Source of the DNA: Bryobacteraceae bacterium
GTDB lineage: Bacteria; Acidobacteriota; Terriglobia; Bryobacterales; Bryobacteraceae
DNA: 16,244 nucleotides
NCBI GenBank assembly: GCA_030036985.1
Contig: JASHSD010000933.1
Location: 1-16,244 of the forward strand
Direction of reading: 5' to 3'
Shown: positions 6,267 through 15,098 of the stretch, piece after piece
How the letters are laid out: every line of letters starts with the position of its first letter
Numbering within the stretch: position 1 is the first letter of the stretch
The notes under the pieces: generated by a model
Databases searched by the model: none
What the model saw: the letters and a program-made list of their open reading frames with translations, nothing else
Told to the model about the DNA's origin: nothing
Made by a program: the position numbers and the translations under genes

Positions 6267-9200
6267 TTATTGCTGAACCGGAATCGTAGTCACGTTGGCG
6301 CCGATCGAGTCCTGCGACAGCACGACGGTCAACGTGCCGCTCGGCGTACCGGCGGGGATCTGGAAATCCAGCTGGTACAGGCCGACCAGACCGGGCGTCA
6401 TACCCCAGTACAACAGCGGTGCGGCGGCTCCGTTCAGCGTCAGAACCGGAGTCACGCTCGTCCAGGCCAACGGGTCCGTGGGCGAGCCGGCGCCGGTCTG
6501 CACCGGGACAGTGGTTGGGCCCATGCCGGCGAGGTAGGCGACCACGTACTCTCCGGGCTTAGCGGGCGATTGCGCCGTGATGAGTGAGCTGTCGGCGGCA
6601 TGTTGGGCTATCAGACCGCCGCCCGAATATGCCGCGAAGCCTGGCGTCACCGGCGCGATCTGAATCGAAATGGGCGTGGTGAGCGCGCCGTTGGCGCTGG
6701 CGAGCACCTGATACCGACTGTTGGGAGTGAGCGAGAAAGGAATCTGCGCGTTGATCTGGCCGGAGCTCACGTAATATAGCGGCGCCGGAATTCCGCCAAT
6801 CACGACGCTGGTGTTGTTCAGGGTTGTCGGCAGCGGGATAGCGGCCGCAGAAGCGGCGCCGGCGGCCAGTCCGGAGCCATAAATCTGTACGATGGTTCCC
6901 GGGGCCAGCGCGCCGCCGATCTCGGGCGCGAAGACGTGCAGCGTTCCGTTCGCGTTCAGGACGGGCGCCACGTTGGGGGTCACCTGACCCGAGAGCTGTA
7001 CGGAAGCGGCGGGAAAGCCCGGCGCGGTCGCGTTGGCGGTCAGCGTCACCTGCGGCCCGGCGGTGATCGGCGTCCATGTCCCTGAATAAAGCCCCGTGCT
7101 GCCGTTCGCGAGACCCAGGGCCAGGGGCGGATCTCCGTTGCTGAACGCCACCACGATTTGTCCGTTGGAGACGGCGTTGCCGCAATCGTCGACTAGGAGG
7201 ATCGATATCGGCGTCGGCCATGCGGCGGGCGCAACGAAATTATTCACGAGGCTGGTCGACGTGAGCGAAAGAGCCGAGGGCGTACATGCGGCGGAAACGG
7301 CATCGCTGCGGGCCGACCGCGCCGCGGAAGGCGCTGGGACGGAAGGCGTGACAATCAACGTGACATTGACGGTCTGGACCGGAGGATTCGCGAACGAGTA
7401 ACTGACGCCGCCGTAGTAAATGCCGGGAGCGAGCGATGAAGTATTCACCGAGACCTGGCTCTGGCCGGCGCTGAACGTCGAGGCGGTTCCGGTTGACGGG
7501 CTGACGGAAAGCCAGTTCCCACCATTGTTCGTGGAAGGAGAAGCCTGGTACATCGTGGGCGTCGGAGCGCCGGTGGATACCGCGATTGTCTGTGGTGGTG
7601 TCGTCGAGCCGGCCTGCGCGATGAACAACAGACCGGCGGGTTGGAGATCCGGACTCGCAGGCGTTGTGGGCGAAACGATATTCAGAACGACAATGAATTC
7701 CAAAGGCGTATTGACAGCGCCGGGAGCCGTTACCTCAATATCGGCGTAGTACGGTTGTGCCGGGAGAGTCGAGGTAATTGAGGTATCGATGGAATAACTG
7801 ACTGTGGCTGGCATCGCGCCACTCGCTGTGCCGTTCGACGAAGTCAACGTGAGCCAGTTGGCGGAAGAGACGAGATTCGCGGTCCAGTTAATGGATCCGG
7901 TTCCCGCAAAATTAATCAGGAAAGATCCGTTGGGGGTGCCTGGAATCCCTCCCTGCGTCATCTGGATCATCGCGCCAGCCGGGGCCAGCAGGATGGAGCC
8001 GGCTTGCGAAATCAGCAGCGTCACCGGAATGGAAGCGTATCCCGCCGACGAGGCGACGTCGACTGTGGTGTTGTAATATCCCGCGGCAAGTCCCGTGGGA
8101 TTGGCGGTGATCAAGATCGAAACCGACGATCCGGCGCCGAGTGAGTTGGGGTAACTTCCCAACTCGCACCACGCTGCTTCGCAGGCTATCGAAGTAAAGC
8201 TGAGCGGCTGTCCGCCGGTATTCCGCAGCGTCAGATTTTGGCTCGAAGAAGCGGGCGGCGATGATGCTGCGGTAAACGAAAGGATATTCGTCACTGCGCT
8301 CAGGAGCGCCGGTCCCGCGGTTACTGAGAGCAGCACAGTCACGGTCTGGGTATCGCCCGAACACGGACCGGTGGTGCAGGTGACCGTGACGGTCCCCGTG
8401 TAAGGCGACCCGGATGCGCTCAGAGTCTCAGCTTGGCTGTTGAGTCCGATCGTAAGCGCGTTCGGGGTGGTCGATCCGCCGGACACCGAGAGCCAGTTGC
8501 TGTCCGCGCTCACCTGAGCGGTGAAGCCGAGCGGCGCCCCGAAGTTGCTGGATGAGACGTCGCTTGACGAGACGGCGACCGTCTGCGACGTCGGCAGGGT
8601 TGTCGCGCCAGCGGCCAGCGAAAACGACAGCGACCCCGCCGCCAGGAGCAGATCCGTAGAGGCCGGGCGGACGTCAATCGCGAGGGTCACTTGCGATGCC
8701 GTACCTTGTGTGTCCGTCGCCGTAATGGTGACGTCGGCATTCCCGGAACTGGTGGGGGTCCCTGTAATCACGCCGTTGTTCAGGCTCAGGCCTGCCGGCA
8801 GTGCTCCTCCGGTTATGGAATATGCGTAGGGTGGAAAGCCGCCCGTCGCGGTGAGGATCTGCTGCGGATAAACGCTGCCGGCAATTCCCGAGCTAAGCGG
8901 CGATGTTGTCGTCATTGTCAGCGGAGGAGGATTGATCACGAGCGTCGCGACGGCGGAGGATGTCGCTCCCGTGGTATCGGTCGCCTGCAGCGTGAAGGTC
9001 CAGGATCCCGCGCCACTGGGCGCGCCGCTTAGAATTCCTGTGCCGCTCAACCCGAGTCCCGGCGGCAGCGAGCTGGCCTGGATCGCCCACTGATAGGGCG
9101 GACTGCCTCCGGTGGCCCATGCGGTTAGTGGCGTGGAGTAGGGCACGTTGACGGTGCCGTCCGCGAGACTCGGGGCTGTGAGTACTAGGGAGCTCACAAA

Positions 9201-10844
9201 CAGGGGGCCGGTAGCATTGACGTTCAGAGAGTACACGGAAGACGCCGTAATTCCGGCGCTGTCCTGCACCTGAAGAGTCAATTTGTACGTTCTCGCCTGT
9301 GCGACCGTTCCTGTGAACTGGCCTGCGCCTGAAAACGAGAGGCCTGGAGGCAATCCCGTCGCCGAGAAGGTATATGGGGGCGTTCCGCCGGCCGCGCTCA
9401 GGACTGCTGGGTAAGTGTATCCCACAGTAGTGGGCGGCAAAACGGAAACGGCAAAGCCGAGAACGTTGAGGGCGATTGTGGCGGAGGCTTTCGCGGGCTG
9501 CGAATCCGTGACCTCGACGCCGATTGAAAGATTGCCCGCCTGAGCGGGTGTGCCGCTTAATACGCCGGCCTTCGTAAGAGTGAAACCGGCGGGCAAGGTT
9601 CCGGTCGGAGACCAACTGTACGGTGGCAGACCGCCGGCGGCGGCAAGAGTCACGGACACCGATGCGCCCGCAGTCATGCCTTTAGTGGTCGGAGTTACGG
9701 TGAGAGTCGCGTAGGCGATGGTGATCGAGTAAGTGGATAATGATGCCGATTGACCGGACAGGCTATCCAGCACCGAAAGAGTTATCGGTGCGAATTGGCC
9801 CGCGGCTGTTGGTGTTCCGGAGATCACATCGGAAGCCAGAGTAAGGCCGGCCGGTAAGCCGGAGGCCGACCAATTGAAGGATCCCGAACCGCCGGTCGCC
9901 TTGAGCGTCAGCGGACCGTACGCTTGCCCGTACGTCCCGTTGGGCAGGGACGCCGTTGTTATGACCAGCGGAGCGTAGATTGTCAGAGTGGCGTTCAGGA
10001 CGGCGGGCGAGACGCCGTCCGACGCCTGAACGGAGAACGAGTATGGGCCGGGGGTCGTTGGCGTTCCGTGCAGCAGCCCGGCTGTACTGAGGCTCAGCCC
10101 GGGAGGCAATGCATTCGGAGCGGCGGACCATGTGACGTTTAGCGCTCCCGTTCCCGGTTGGGTGTTGAGCTGGTAGGAATAGGCCTGACCCGCGATTGCG
10201 GAAGGCAGCGCGGGCGCAGTCGAAATGACAAGCTGAGAATAGATCTGCAGGGTCACTGTCTGAAATGCCTGCGTGCCCTGTTGGTCGGTAACCTCGACCG
10301 TAAACAAAAAACTTCCCGTAGCGGCAGGCGTACCAGTGACGTATCCTGTGCTTGGATTTAACGTAAGGCCTGTGGGCAGCGGACCCTTGAACACACTGAA
10401 CGTGTAAGGGGTGACGCCGCCCGTGACCGAAACCGCCTGGCTGTAGGGGGCACCCTGAATTCCAACCGGGAGGGCCGAGGTGTTGATCGCCAGACCCTGC
10501 GGAAGCACTTGGATATAGAGCGCGACCGCCGCGGTCTGGCAGCCATCGGTGATCGTAACGGACCCGTTGAAGTAACCGCTGGTGACCGTCGTTGGAGTGC
10601 CTGACACCACCCCGGCGGCGTTCATCGTCAGGCCCGGCGGCAGGACTGCCGATGAAAAAGCGGTGTATGGCGGAGTTCCGCCGAACGTGTCATGAATGAG
10701 TGAGGTCGAATAAAACGTGTTTACGGTAACTTCCAGATAGATGGGATTGATGCTCGGGCAGGTCTGCGCTTTCGCAAGGAACGGCAACGCCGGCAGCGCA
10801 AGGAGCACCCAATGGCGCAGAATCAATCGCGCGTCCATCGACAT
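6267..10844 (-). CDS. Giant secreted Ig-repeat protein with Solibacter-type C-terminal domain
   Basis: This 1525-residue protein has an N-terminal signal peptide (hydrophobic core in residues 9-24, likely cleavage after AKA at 24-26). Residues 30-726 hold eight tandem putative-Ig (He_PIG-like) repeats of 80-90 residues, each with a form of LPxGLxL....GxxxGTP. Residues about 730-1167 hold four BACON-like units marked by a NWLSVS-type stretch or a related strand pattern, then an Ala/Ser-rich linker and another Ig-like unit (about 1186-1288). Residues 1292-1525 match what I know as the TIGR03437 Solibacter C-terminal domain (LAPGTIVQIYGSGLA, GGIPAPLYYVSSGQINAQIPF, PGEYVVAYLAGMGPT). Such proteins are likely surface or adhesin-like, binding carbohydrate or protein. 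The start ATG (10844-10842) shares one base with the upstream TAA stop. The gene ends in tandem stops (TAATAA). No enzyme domain is visible. Confidence 0.9.
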   Translation of the reverse strand: MSMDARLILRHWVLLALPALPFLAKAQTCPSINPIYLEVTVNTFYSTSLIHDTFGGTPPYTAFSSAVLPPGLTMNAAGVVSGTPTTVTSGYFNGSVTITDGCQTAAVALYIQVLPQGLAINTSALPVGIQGAPYSQAVSVTGGVTPYTFSVFKGPLPTGLTLNPSTGYVTGTPAATGSFLFTVEVTDQQGTQAFQTVTLQIYSQLVISTAPALPSAIAGQAYSYQLNTQPGTGALNVTWSAAPNALPPGLSLSTAGLLHGTPTTPGPYSFSVQASDGVSPAVLNATLTIYAPLVITTASLPNGTYGQAYGPLTLKATGGSGSFNWSASGLPAGLTLASDVISGTPTAAGQFAPITLSVLDSLSGQSASLSTYSITIAYATLTVTPTTKGMTAGASVSVTLAAAGGLPPYSWSPTGTLPAGFTLTKAGVLSGTPAQAGNLSIGVEVTDSQPAKASATIALNVLGFAVSVLPPTTVGYTYPAVLSAAGGTPPYTFSATGLPPGLSFSGAGQFTGTVAQARTYKLTLQVQDSAGITASSVYSLNVNATGPLFVSSLVLTAPSLADGTVNVPYSTPLTAWATGGSPPYQWAIQASSLPPGLGLSGTGILSGAPSGAGSWTFTLQATDTTGATSSAVATLVINPPPLTMTTTSPLSSGIAGSVYPQQILTATGGFPPYAYSITGGALPAGLSLNNGVITGTPTSSGNADVTITATDTQGTASQVTLAIDVRPASTDLLLAAGSLSFSLAAGATTLPTSQTVAVSSSDVSSSNFGAPLGFTAQVSADSNWLSVSGGSTTPNALTIGLNSQAETLSASGSPYTGTVTVTCTTGPCSGDTQTVTVLLSVTAGPALLSAVTNILSFTAASSPPASSSQNLTLRNTGGQPLSFTSIACEAAWCELGSYPNSLGAGSSVSILITANPTGLAAGYYNTTVDVASSAGYASIPVTLLISQAGSILLAPAGAMIQMTQGGIPGTPNGSFLINFAGTGSINWTANLVSSANWLTLTSSNGTASGAMPATVSYSIDTSITSTLPAQPYYADIEVTAPGAVNTPLEFIVVLNIVSPTTPASPDLQPAGLLFIAQAGSTTPPQTIAVSTGAPTPTMYQASPSTNNGGNWLSVSPSTGTASTFSAGQSQVSVNTSSLAPGIYYGGVSYSFANPPVQTVNVTLIVTPSVPAPSAARSARSDAVSAACTPSALSLTSTSLVNNFVAPAAWPTPISILLVDDCGNAVSNGQIVVAFSNGDPPLALGLANGSTGLYSGTWTPITAGPQVTLTANATAPGFPAASVQLSGQVTPNVAPVLNANGTLHVFAPEIGGALAPGTIVQIYGSGLAAGAASAAAIPLPTTLNNTSVVIGGIPAPLYYVSSGQINAQIPFSLTPNSRYQVLASANGALTTPISIQIAPVTPGFAAYSGGGLIAQHAADSSLITAQSPAKPGEYVVAYLAGMGPTTVPVQTGAGSPTDPLAWTSVTPVLTLNGAAAPLLYWGMTPGLVGLYQLDFQIPAGTPSGTLTVVLSQDSIGANVTTIPVQQ
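6270..6971 (-). other. TIGR03437-type C-terminal domain of the Ig-repeat protein
   Basis: This region encodes residues 1292-1525. The order of motifs, from an N-terminal F/APEIGGALAPGT stretch through IYGSGLA, VxIGGIPAPLYYVSSGQINAQIPF and YVVAYLAGMGPT to a final beta strand, is the pattern of the roughly 215-residue domain found many times in Solibacter genomes at the end of secreted proteins. Its function is unknown. Its place at the very C-terminus suggests surface attachment or secretion, which is inference. Confidence 0.8.
8667..10757 (-). repeat. Eight tandem putative-Ig protein repeats
   Basis: This region encodes residues 30-726 as eight units of 80-90 residues, each built on the same core: an entry strand, GGxPPYxxS, LPxGLxLxxxGxxxGTP, then a final strand ending in VTDxxG. 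The matching LPxGL cores begin near residues 68, 156, 246, 330, 417, 498, 593 and 682. The repeats are alike in protein but have diverged in DNA, so this is an old duplication. Confidence 0.85.
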
Positions 10845-11749
10845 TAGCGAATGACTCGCGACCTCTTATACCACCAGCCCAGTAAAACAAGCGACGCCAA
10901 AGCCAGTTCCGCCTGCGTCGTCGGCTCGGGCGTGGGCGACACGCCGTTCGCAGCTCCGTCTTCCGAAGTGACCAGCCACCCCCCGTCGGCCTGCGGCGCA
11001 AAGATCAGATCGATACCCGCGAGATCCGAATTATCCGGTGCATTGTTGTCGATTACCTGGTAAATCGTGTCGCTCGAAGTTAAATCGGAGAAACCCGAGG
11101 ATGCCGCCATTTTCGACAAGTCCGTTGAACCAGGGTCCGTTGCGCCATAACCATCGGTGATGCCAAGGATCGCCTGCTGCGAACCAAGCAGGGAGTTCGC
11201 CTCGCCCGTCTCAGCCGGATCCAGTGAGTTCAAAGCCTCATAGCCGAGGATCACGTCTCCGTCACTCTCCAAAGTCACCTGAAATGTGGCCAGGTCGGAT
11301 GCGGCCACGGATTGTCCCGCCGCCGGCGTATAGGAGGCCACATCCTGCCACGTGAAGACTACCTCGCCCGGAAGCGAGGTGTTCGCCATAATGGAACTAA
11401 CCCCGTCGATGGCGTTGATGTCGTACCACGCGGCCGCGATGCGCGGCAACCCCTGGAGCAGTTGCGTGACGATGGCTTGGGGCTGGGGATTTCCCGGAGC
11501 GCCGCCGAAGTAAAGGGAGCCGTCACTCGAAACTGTTACTGAATTGTAACTTTGGCCGAAAAGCGAGAAGGAGAAGTCGGACGAAAAGTTTACAGTGGCG
11601 AGGCCACTGTTGAAATTTCCTGAGCTCCACGAGGTGATGGGGGCACCGACATCTGACGTCCAGATCGGCGGCAGGAAAGATGCCGCTCCAACCTGGAGGA
11701 GACCGAAGAACAGAACGAAAAGGCCGAAATTCCTCCTCATAAGCTTCAT
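10844..11749 (-). CDS. PEP-CTERM-like surface protein with nidogen-like domain
   Basis: This 301-residue protein begins with a signal peptide (MKLMRRNFGLFVLFFGLLQ, cleavage probably after the GAAS region) and ends with a PEP-CTERM-like sorting signal: PTPEP near 272-276, a hydrophobic stretch LALASLVLLGWW and a basic tail KRSRVIR. In other bacteria such tails are cut by an exosortase that places the protein on or outside the cell; no exosortase is in this window. The middle has strands like those of nidogen-type (NIDO) domains: SVTVSSDGSLYFGG, AAAWYDINAIDG, VVFTWQDVASY and TFQVTLESDGDVILGYEAL. The start could be the ATG at 11749 or the one three codons in; the ribosome-binding site is weak for both. 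Its TAA stop and the ATG of the Ig-repeat gene share one base (TAATG), so the two are likely co-translated. The function is unknown beyond likely surface display. Confidence 0.82.
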   Translation of the reverse strand: MKLMRRNFGLFVLFFGLLQVGAASFLPPIWTSDVGAPITSWSSGNFNSGLATVNFSSDFSFSLFGQSYNSVTVSSDGSLYFGGAPGNPQPQAIVTQLLQGLPRIAAAWYDINAIDGVSSIMANTSLPGEVVFTWQDVASYTPAAGQSVAASDLATFQVTLESDGDVILGYEALNSLDPAETGEANSLLGSQQAILGITDGYGATDPGSTDLSKMAASSGFSDLTSSDTIYQVIDNNAPDNSDLAGIDLIFAPQADGGWLVTSEDGAANGVSPTPEPTTQAELALASLVLLGWWYKRSRVIR

Positions 11750-11770
11750 GCTTTAGTTAACTGAACCAGA

Positions 11771-11797
11771 TAACCGTTGGTTAATCTACGGAGTATA
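11771..11797 (-). promoter_or_regulatory. Possible promoter and small dyad before the PEP-CTERM-like gene
   Basis: Read on the minus strand, TATACT (11792-11797) is a good -10 hexamer 43 bases before the start codon at 11749. I see no convincing -35 at the usual distance. Just downstream lies a perfect short inverted repeat, TAACC-GTT-GGTTA (11771-11783), which could be an operator. The 73-base gap to the receptor gene holds no clear terminator, so read-through from upstream is also possible. Confidence 0.3.
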
Positions 11798-11822
11798 CCA
11801 CCCCGATTTGTTTTGTACCGCC

Positions 11823-14800
11823 CTAAAATTCGAAACGTACTAGTACCTGGATTTGCCGGGCCGTTTCGTTCACAGGCGACACCGAGGGAAATCCCGAGGC
11901 CGCGCCCAGCCTGCCGTAGGTGGCAATGCCGAAATCCGGCGATCCGAGCAGGCTGCCGGGATTGTTCAGATTGGCGTGATTCACCACGTTAAAGGCGTCG
12001 GCGCGCACGGTCAGACGTGTACCCTCGCGCAGGTGGGGAACCTGAAATGAACGCGCAAGGGAGAGATCGATATTGTACAGACCGGGACCGTGGAACGCGT
12101 TTCTTCCGATATCGCCGACCAATCCCGGCGCCGGAACGGAGAACGCCGCGGGATTGAGCATCAGGATGCCGCCGGCAGCGGCTCGGGGATTCGCATATAC
12201 CGCGGCGGCCGGATCGGTGATGTTGGCGCGCTGGTCCTCGATGGCGGCGACTCCCGGAATGTCCCCGGACTGCGGCGCCACGATCGAATACGGGAACCCG
12301 CTGCGAAAGGCCGCCATCCAGGAGGCTTCCCATCCCCGCGTGAGAAGGCGGCGCGCGTCGGATTGCCAGATGCCGAGCAGAAAAAGATTCTGTCGCTGAT
12401 CGAAATCGGAATTGCCGCGGTCGCCGTTGCTGTTGAATTGCTGCGCAAAGGAAGACGTCGCGGTCGGCGCGACGCCGTTGCTCACCGTGGTGAACTCGAG
12501 GTTAAATAACTCGCCTGTCAGCGGATCGCTCTGGTTGTCGATGGCGTGGCTCCAGGTGTACGCCGCCTGAAACTGGAAGGTGCGCAGGCGATAGCGCAAT
12601 AGAGAAGTCAGCGCATAGTAGTCGGAAATACCTTGGCTGGAGCGCCAATAGATGTCGGGAAAATCTTCATTGGGACGCCCGTTGCCCTGGGTGGTAGTGA
12701 ACTGGCGGTTGACGATGTCGGACGTAATCAAATCGCGCCCGAGTGAACTGGTTCCGTTGACCTCAAGCGTGAGGCTCGATCTGAACGACTGCCGGATGCC
12801 CAGAAAGGAATTCTCCGCATAGCCGTTTTTCAGGTTCGGATCCATCAGAACCAGAGGCGGATAACCGCCGGCCGCCTGCGGCTGATTGGCGTAGGACGGC
12901 AGCACCGAAGCGATCGGCGCCAGGTAATTCGTCGGGCCTGAAATAGAGTAAAGCGCGGCCGTGATGCTGTTGCTTTGGACCGTCTGCCAGAGATTGTCGA
13001 AGGGCCGGTCGTAGAACAGGCCGAAGCCTCCCTGAAGCACAGTCCTGCCCTTGCCGAATATGTCGTAAGCGAAGCCGAAGCGCGGCGCCCAATCGCCGTT
13101 GTCGGACCCGTACATGGCTTCATTGCCGGAGCCGGGAACCTGCAGCGTCGCCGAAGCCAGGCGGGAATTGAAGTCGCCGCCTGGTCCGAGTTCGACGAGC
13201 GCGTCCTTTACCGCGCCCGTGTTCTGCGGCGCGCCGAAGCGTTCGTAGCGGAGCCCGTAGTTCAGAGTCAATCGCGGAAGAACGCGATAACTGTCCTGAA
13301 CGAAATAATAGGTCTGGGTCCAGGCGTAGCTGCGGTTGTAATCGGGCGCCGTCGGAATCGAAGCCGGAATCGAAGCCAGGCGGTCGATGCCCACATAGAG
13401 GTTGCTCGGCTGATCGAAAGCGAAATCGAGGACGTTCGGAAAAATGTACTCCCCGCCGCCGAACGCCGTGAGATAGCCGCTGTTGAAACGAAACAGCGCG
13501 CCCGCGCCGGCGGTGATGATGTGGCGATTGCGCGTCCAGACGGCGCTGTAAATAACCTCGGGAGAGCGGTTGTGATTCCGATAGGAATACAGGAGCGGCG
13601 ATCCCGGCAGCAGCGTTCCGTCGCCCGAGACCAGGGCTGGAATCTGCGGCTGCGACCGGTTCCACCAAAGATCGTCGTCGTTATAGCTCAGCTTGAATTC
13701 GCTGGTGAGGCGGGGCGTCCAGGTATGCATCCAGTTGGCCATGCCCCCGGTGGTGTTCTCGTGCAGCGCGGACTTGAACTCCTGGTAGGGGTCCCAGACG
13801 AAATCGGGCTCGTTAAGGCGCGCGATGTTGAGACGCGCCATGATGTGATCGCGGCCGTCGCTCGAAACATAATCGCCCCGCTCCAGCGCGATCAGGCGAT
13901 CAACCACCACAGGCGGCGACACGGTGTAGCCGGCGACGATCGCGCCCGTAGGCGAAACAATCTTCGGTCCGGGAAACTCAGTCAGCAACTGGTATGCGAT
14001 GCGGCTAGAAGGCAGATTCAGCGCGGGAATGAAGTTCGTGGTAGGCAACGCGTAAGTCGCCGGGTCCGTCGTCCCGTGGCTGATCAGCTGTTCCAGTCCG
14101 CTCGAAAAGAAAAGGCGTTTGCGCAGGATGGGCCCGCCGACCTGATAGCCGAACTGGTTCTGATTGTCCTGGAGCCTTCCGAATCCTTGCAGGTTGTCCT
14201 GAAAATCGGCGGCGTTGAGGATGGCGTTTTCGAGATATTCATACGCGACGCCGTGGAATTCGTTGGCCCCGGCGCGCGTGACCGCGTTGGCGACAAACCC
14301 GCTGGTCCGCCCATATTCGGCGGAATAATTGTTGGTCGAGATCCGGTATTCCTGGATCATTTCGGGCGCGACGGGATTCAGCGGACCGGTAACCAGGTAA
14401 TTGTCGTTTTCCACGCCATCGAGCAGATAATTGGAAGACGACGGACGCGCTCCGTCCACGCTGACGCCGAGTCCGCGGGTAGTGCCGTTGTCCGCGGTCA
14501 CGCCTGGCAGACTCACCAGCATGGTGTAAACATCGCGCCCCTGGAGCGGCAGATCTTCGATCTGCTCCGGATCGATGACGTAAGACATCGAAGTATCCAG
14601 CGTGCCGAGAGTTCCCTGTTGTCCTTCAAACGTGCCCGAGCGGCTGGTGTCGACGTCCGGCCCATAGAAAGTCACGATGGTCTTGCTGCCGGGAAGAAAG
14701 ACGCTGCGATATTGGCCCGCTTCCCACACGTCGTTCAACGGGCGCAACTTGAAATCGATCTGAATGCGGCCGGCGACGGGGAGATCGAGCTGCTCCAGTT

Positions 14801-15068
14801 GTTGCGCCTGATAACCGGCCGCGGCGGCGCGAATCGTATACGTTCCGGTCGAAAGCAGCGGCAGAAAGAAGTCGCCGTTGGGATCGCTCTTGTATTGGCC
14901 GGTCGCGGAAAGCGCCGAGCTTTCATAGGTGACCGACGCGCCCGCAATGGGTTTGCCGGTCACCGAATTGAGGATACTGCCGGAAATGAGCCCTTGAGTG
15001 GTCTGCGCGACCAGACTCGCCGCTCCGCACACGCCCAGGAACACCAGCCGGGCAAAAGCCCCGTGCAT
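11823..15068 (-). CDS. TonB-dependent receptor, Oar-like, with carboxypeptidase-regulatory-like domain
   Basis: This 1081-residue outer-membrane protein has a signal peptide (cleavage likely after LVAQ, 19-22) and a carboxypeptidase-regulatory-like domain at about 25-108 (GLISGSILNSVTGKPIAGASV, NGDFFLPLLSTGTYTIRA). A plug domain follows at about 165-275 (LPLQGRDVYTMLVSLPGV, SSNYLLDGVEN, EYRISTNNYSAEYGRTSG), then a long beta-barrel ending in the aromatic RFEF that outer-membrane barrels need for insertion. Length and layout match the Oar-like receptors that are very numerous in Solibacter. They take up or bind large substrates, perhaps oligosaccharides or peptides; the substrate is not readable here and I see no TonB box. 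The ATG at 15068 follows a GGGGAA ribosome-binding site and lies 30 bases after the MetE-like stop, which suggests one transcript. Confidence 0.92.
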   Translation of the reverse strand: MHGAFARLVFLGVCGAASLVAQTTQGLISGSILNSVTGKPIAGASVTYESSALSATGQYKSDPNGDFFLPLLSTGTYTIRAAAAGYQAQQLEQLDLPVAGRIQIDFKLRPLNDVWEAGQYRSVFLPGSKTIVTFYGPDVDTSRSGTFEGQQGTLGTLDTSMSYVIDPEQIEDLPLQGRDVYTMLVSLPGVTADNGTTRGLGVSVDGARPSSSNYLLDGVENDNYLVTGPLNPVAPEMIQEYRISTNNYSAEYGRTSGFVANAVTRAGANEFHGVAYEYLENAILNAADFQDNLQGFGRLQDNQNQFGYQVGGPILRKRLFFSSGLEQLISHGTTDPATYALPTTNFIPALNLPSSRIAYQLLTEFPGPKIVSPTGAIVAGYTVSPPVVVDRLIALERGDYVSSDGRDHIMARLNIARLNEPDFVWDPYQEFKSALHENTTGGMANWMHTWTPRLTSEFKLSYNDDDLWWNRSQPQIPALVSGDGTLLPGSPLLYSYRNHNRSPEVIYSAVWTRNRHIITAGAGALFRFNSGYLTAFGGGEYIFPNVLDFAFDQPSNLYVGIDRLASIPASIPTAPDYNRSYAWTQTYYFVQDSYRVLPRLTLNYGLRYERFGAPQNTGAVKDALVELGPGGDFNSRLASATLQVPGSGNEAMYGSDNGDWAPRFGFAYDIFGKGRTVLQGGFGLFYDRPFDNLWQTVQSNSITAALYSISGPTNYLAPIASVLPSYANQPQAAGGYPPLVLMDPNLKNGYAENSFLGIRQSFRSSLTLEVNGTSSLGRDLITSDIVNRQFTTTQGNGRPNEDFPDIYWRSSQGISDYYALTSLLRYRLRTFQFQAAYTWSHAIDNQSDPLTGELFNLEFTTVSNGVAPTATSSFAQQFNSNGDRGNSDFDQRQNLFLLGIWQSDARRLLTRGWEASWMAAFRSGFPYSIVAPQSGDIPGVAAIEDQRANITDPAAAVYANPRAAAGGILMLNPAAFSVPAPGLVGDIGRNAFHGPGLYNIDLSLARSFQVPHLREGTRLTVRADAFNVVNHANLNNPGSLLGSPDFGIATYGRLGAASGFPSVSPVNETARQIQVLVRFEF

Positions 15069-15098
15069 AGTAATTCCCCAGTGTACTGTTACGTCCGA

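Noticed and set aside
4689..6587. Open frame of 632 codons on the plus strand across the kinase and the end of the Ig-repeat gene
   Set aside because: It is antisense to an intact kinase with all catalytic motifs. Its translation is rich in Arg, His and Gly and shows no domain.
8667..10757. CRISPR or DNA tandem repeat
   Set aside because: The repetition is at protein level with units of 80-90 residues, and the DNA units have diverged. There are no short identical repeats with regular spacers.
11725..11738. AGGAGG-like sequence near the start of the PEP-CTERM-like gene as a ribosome-binding site
   Set aside because: It encodes residues 5-6 of the protein, and no suitable start codon follows at the right distance in frame.
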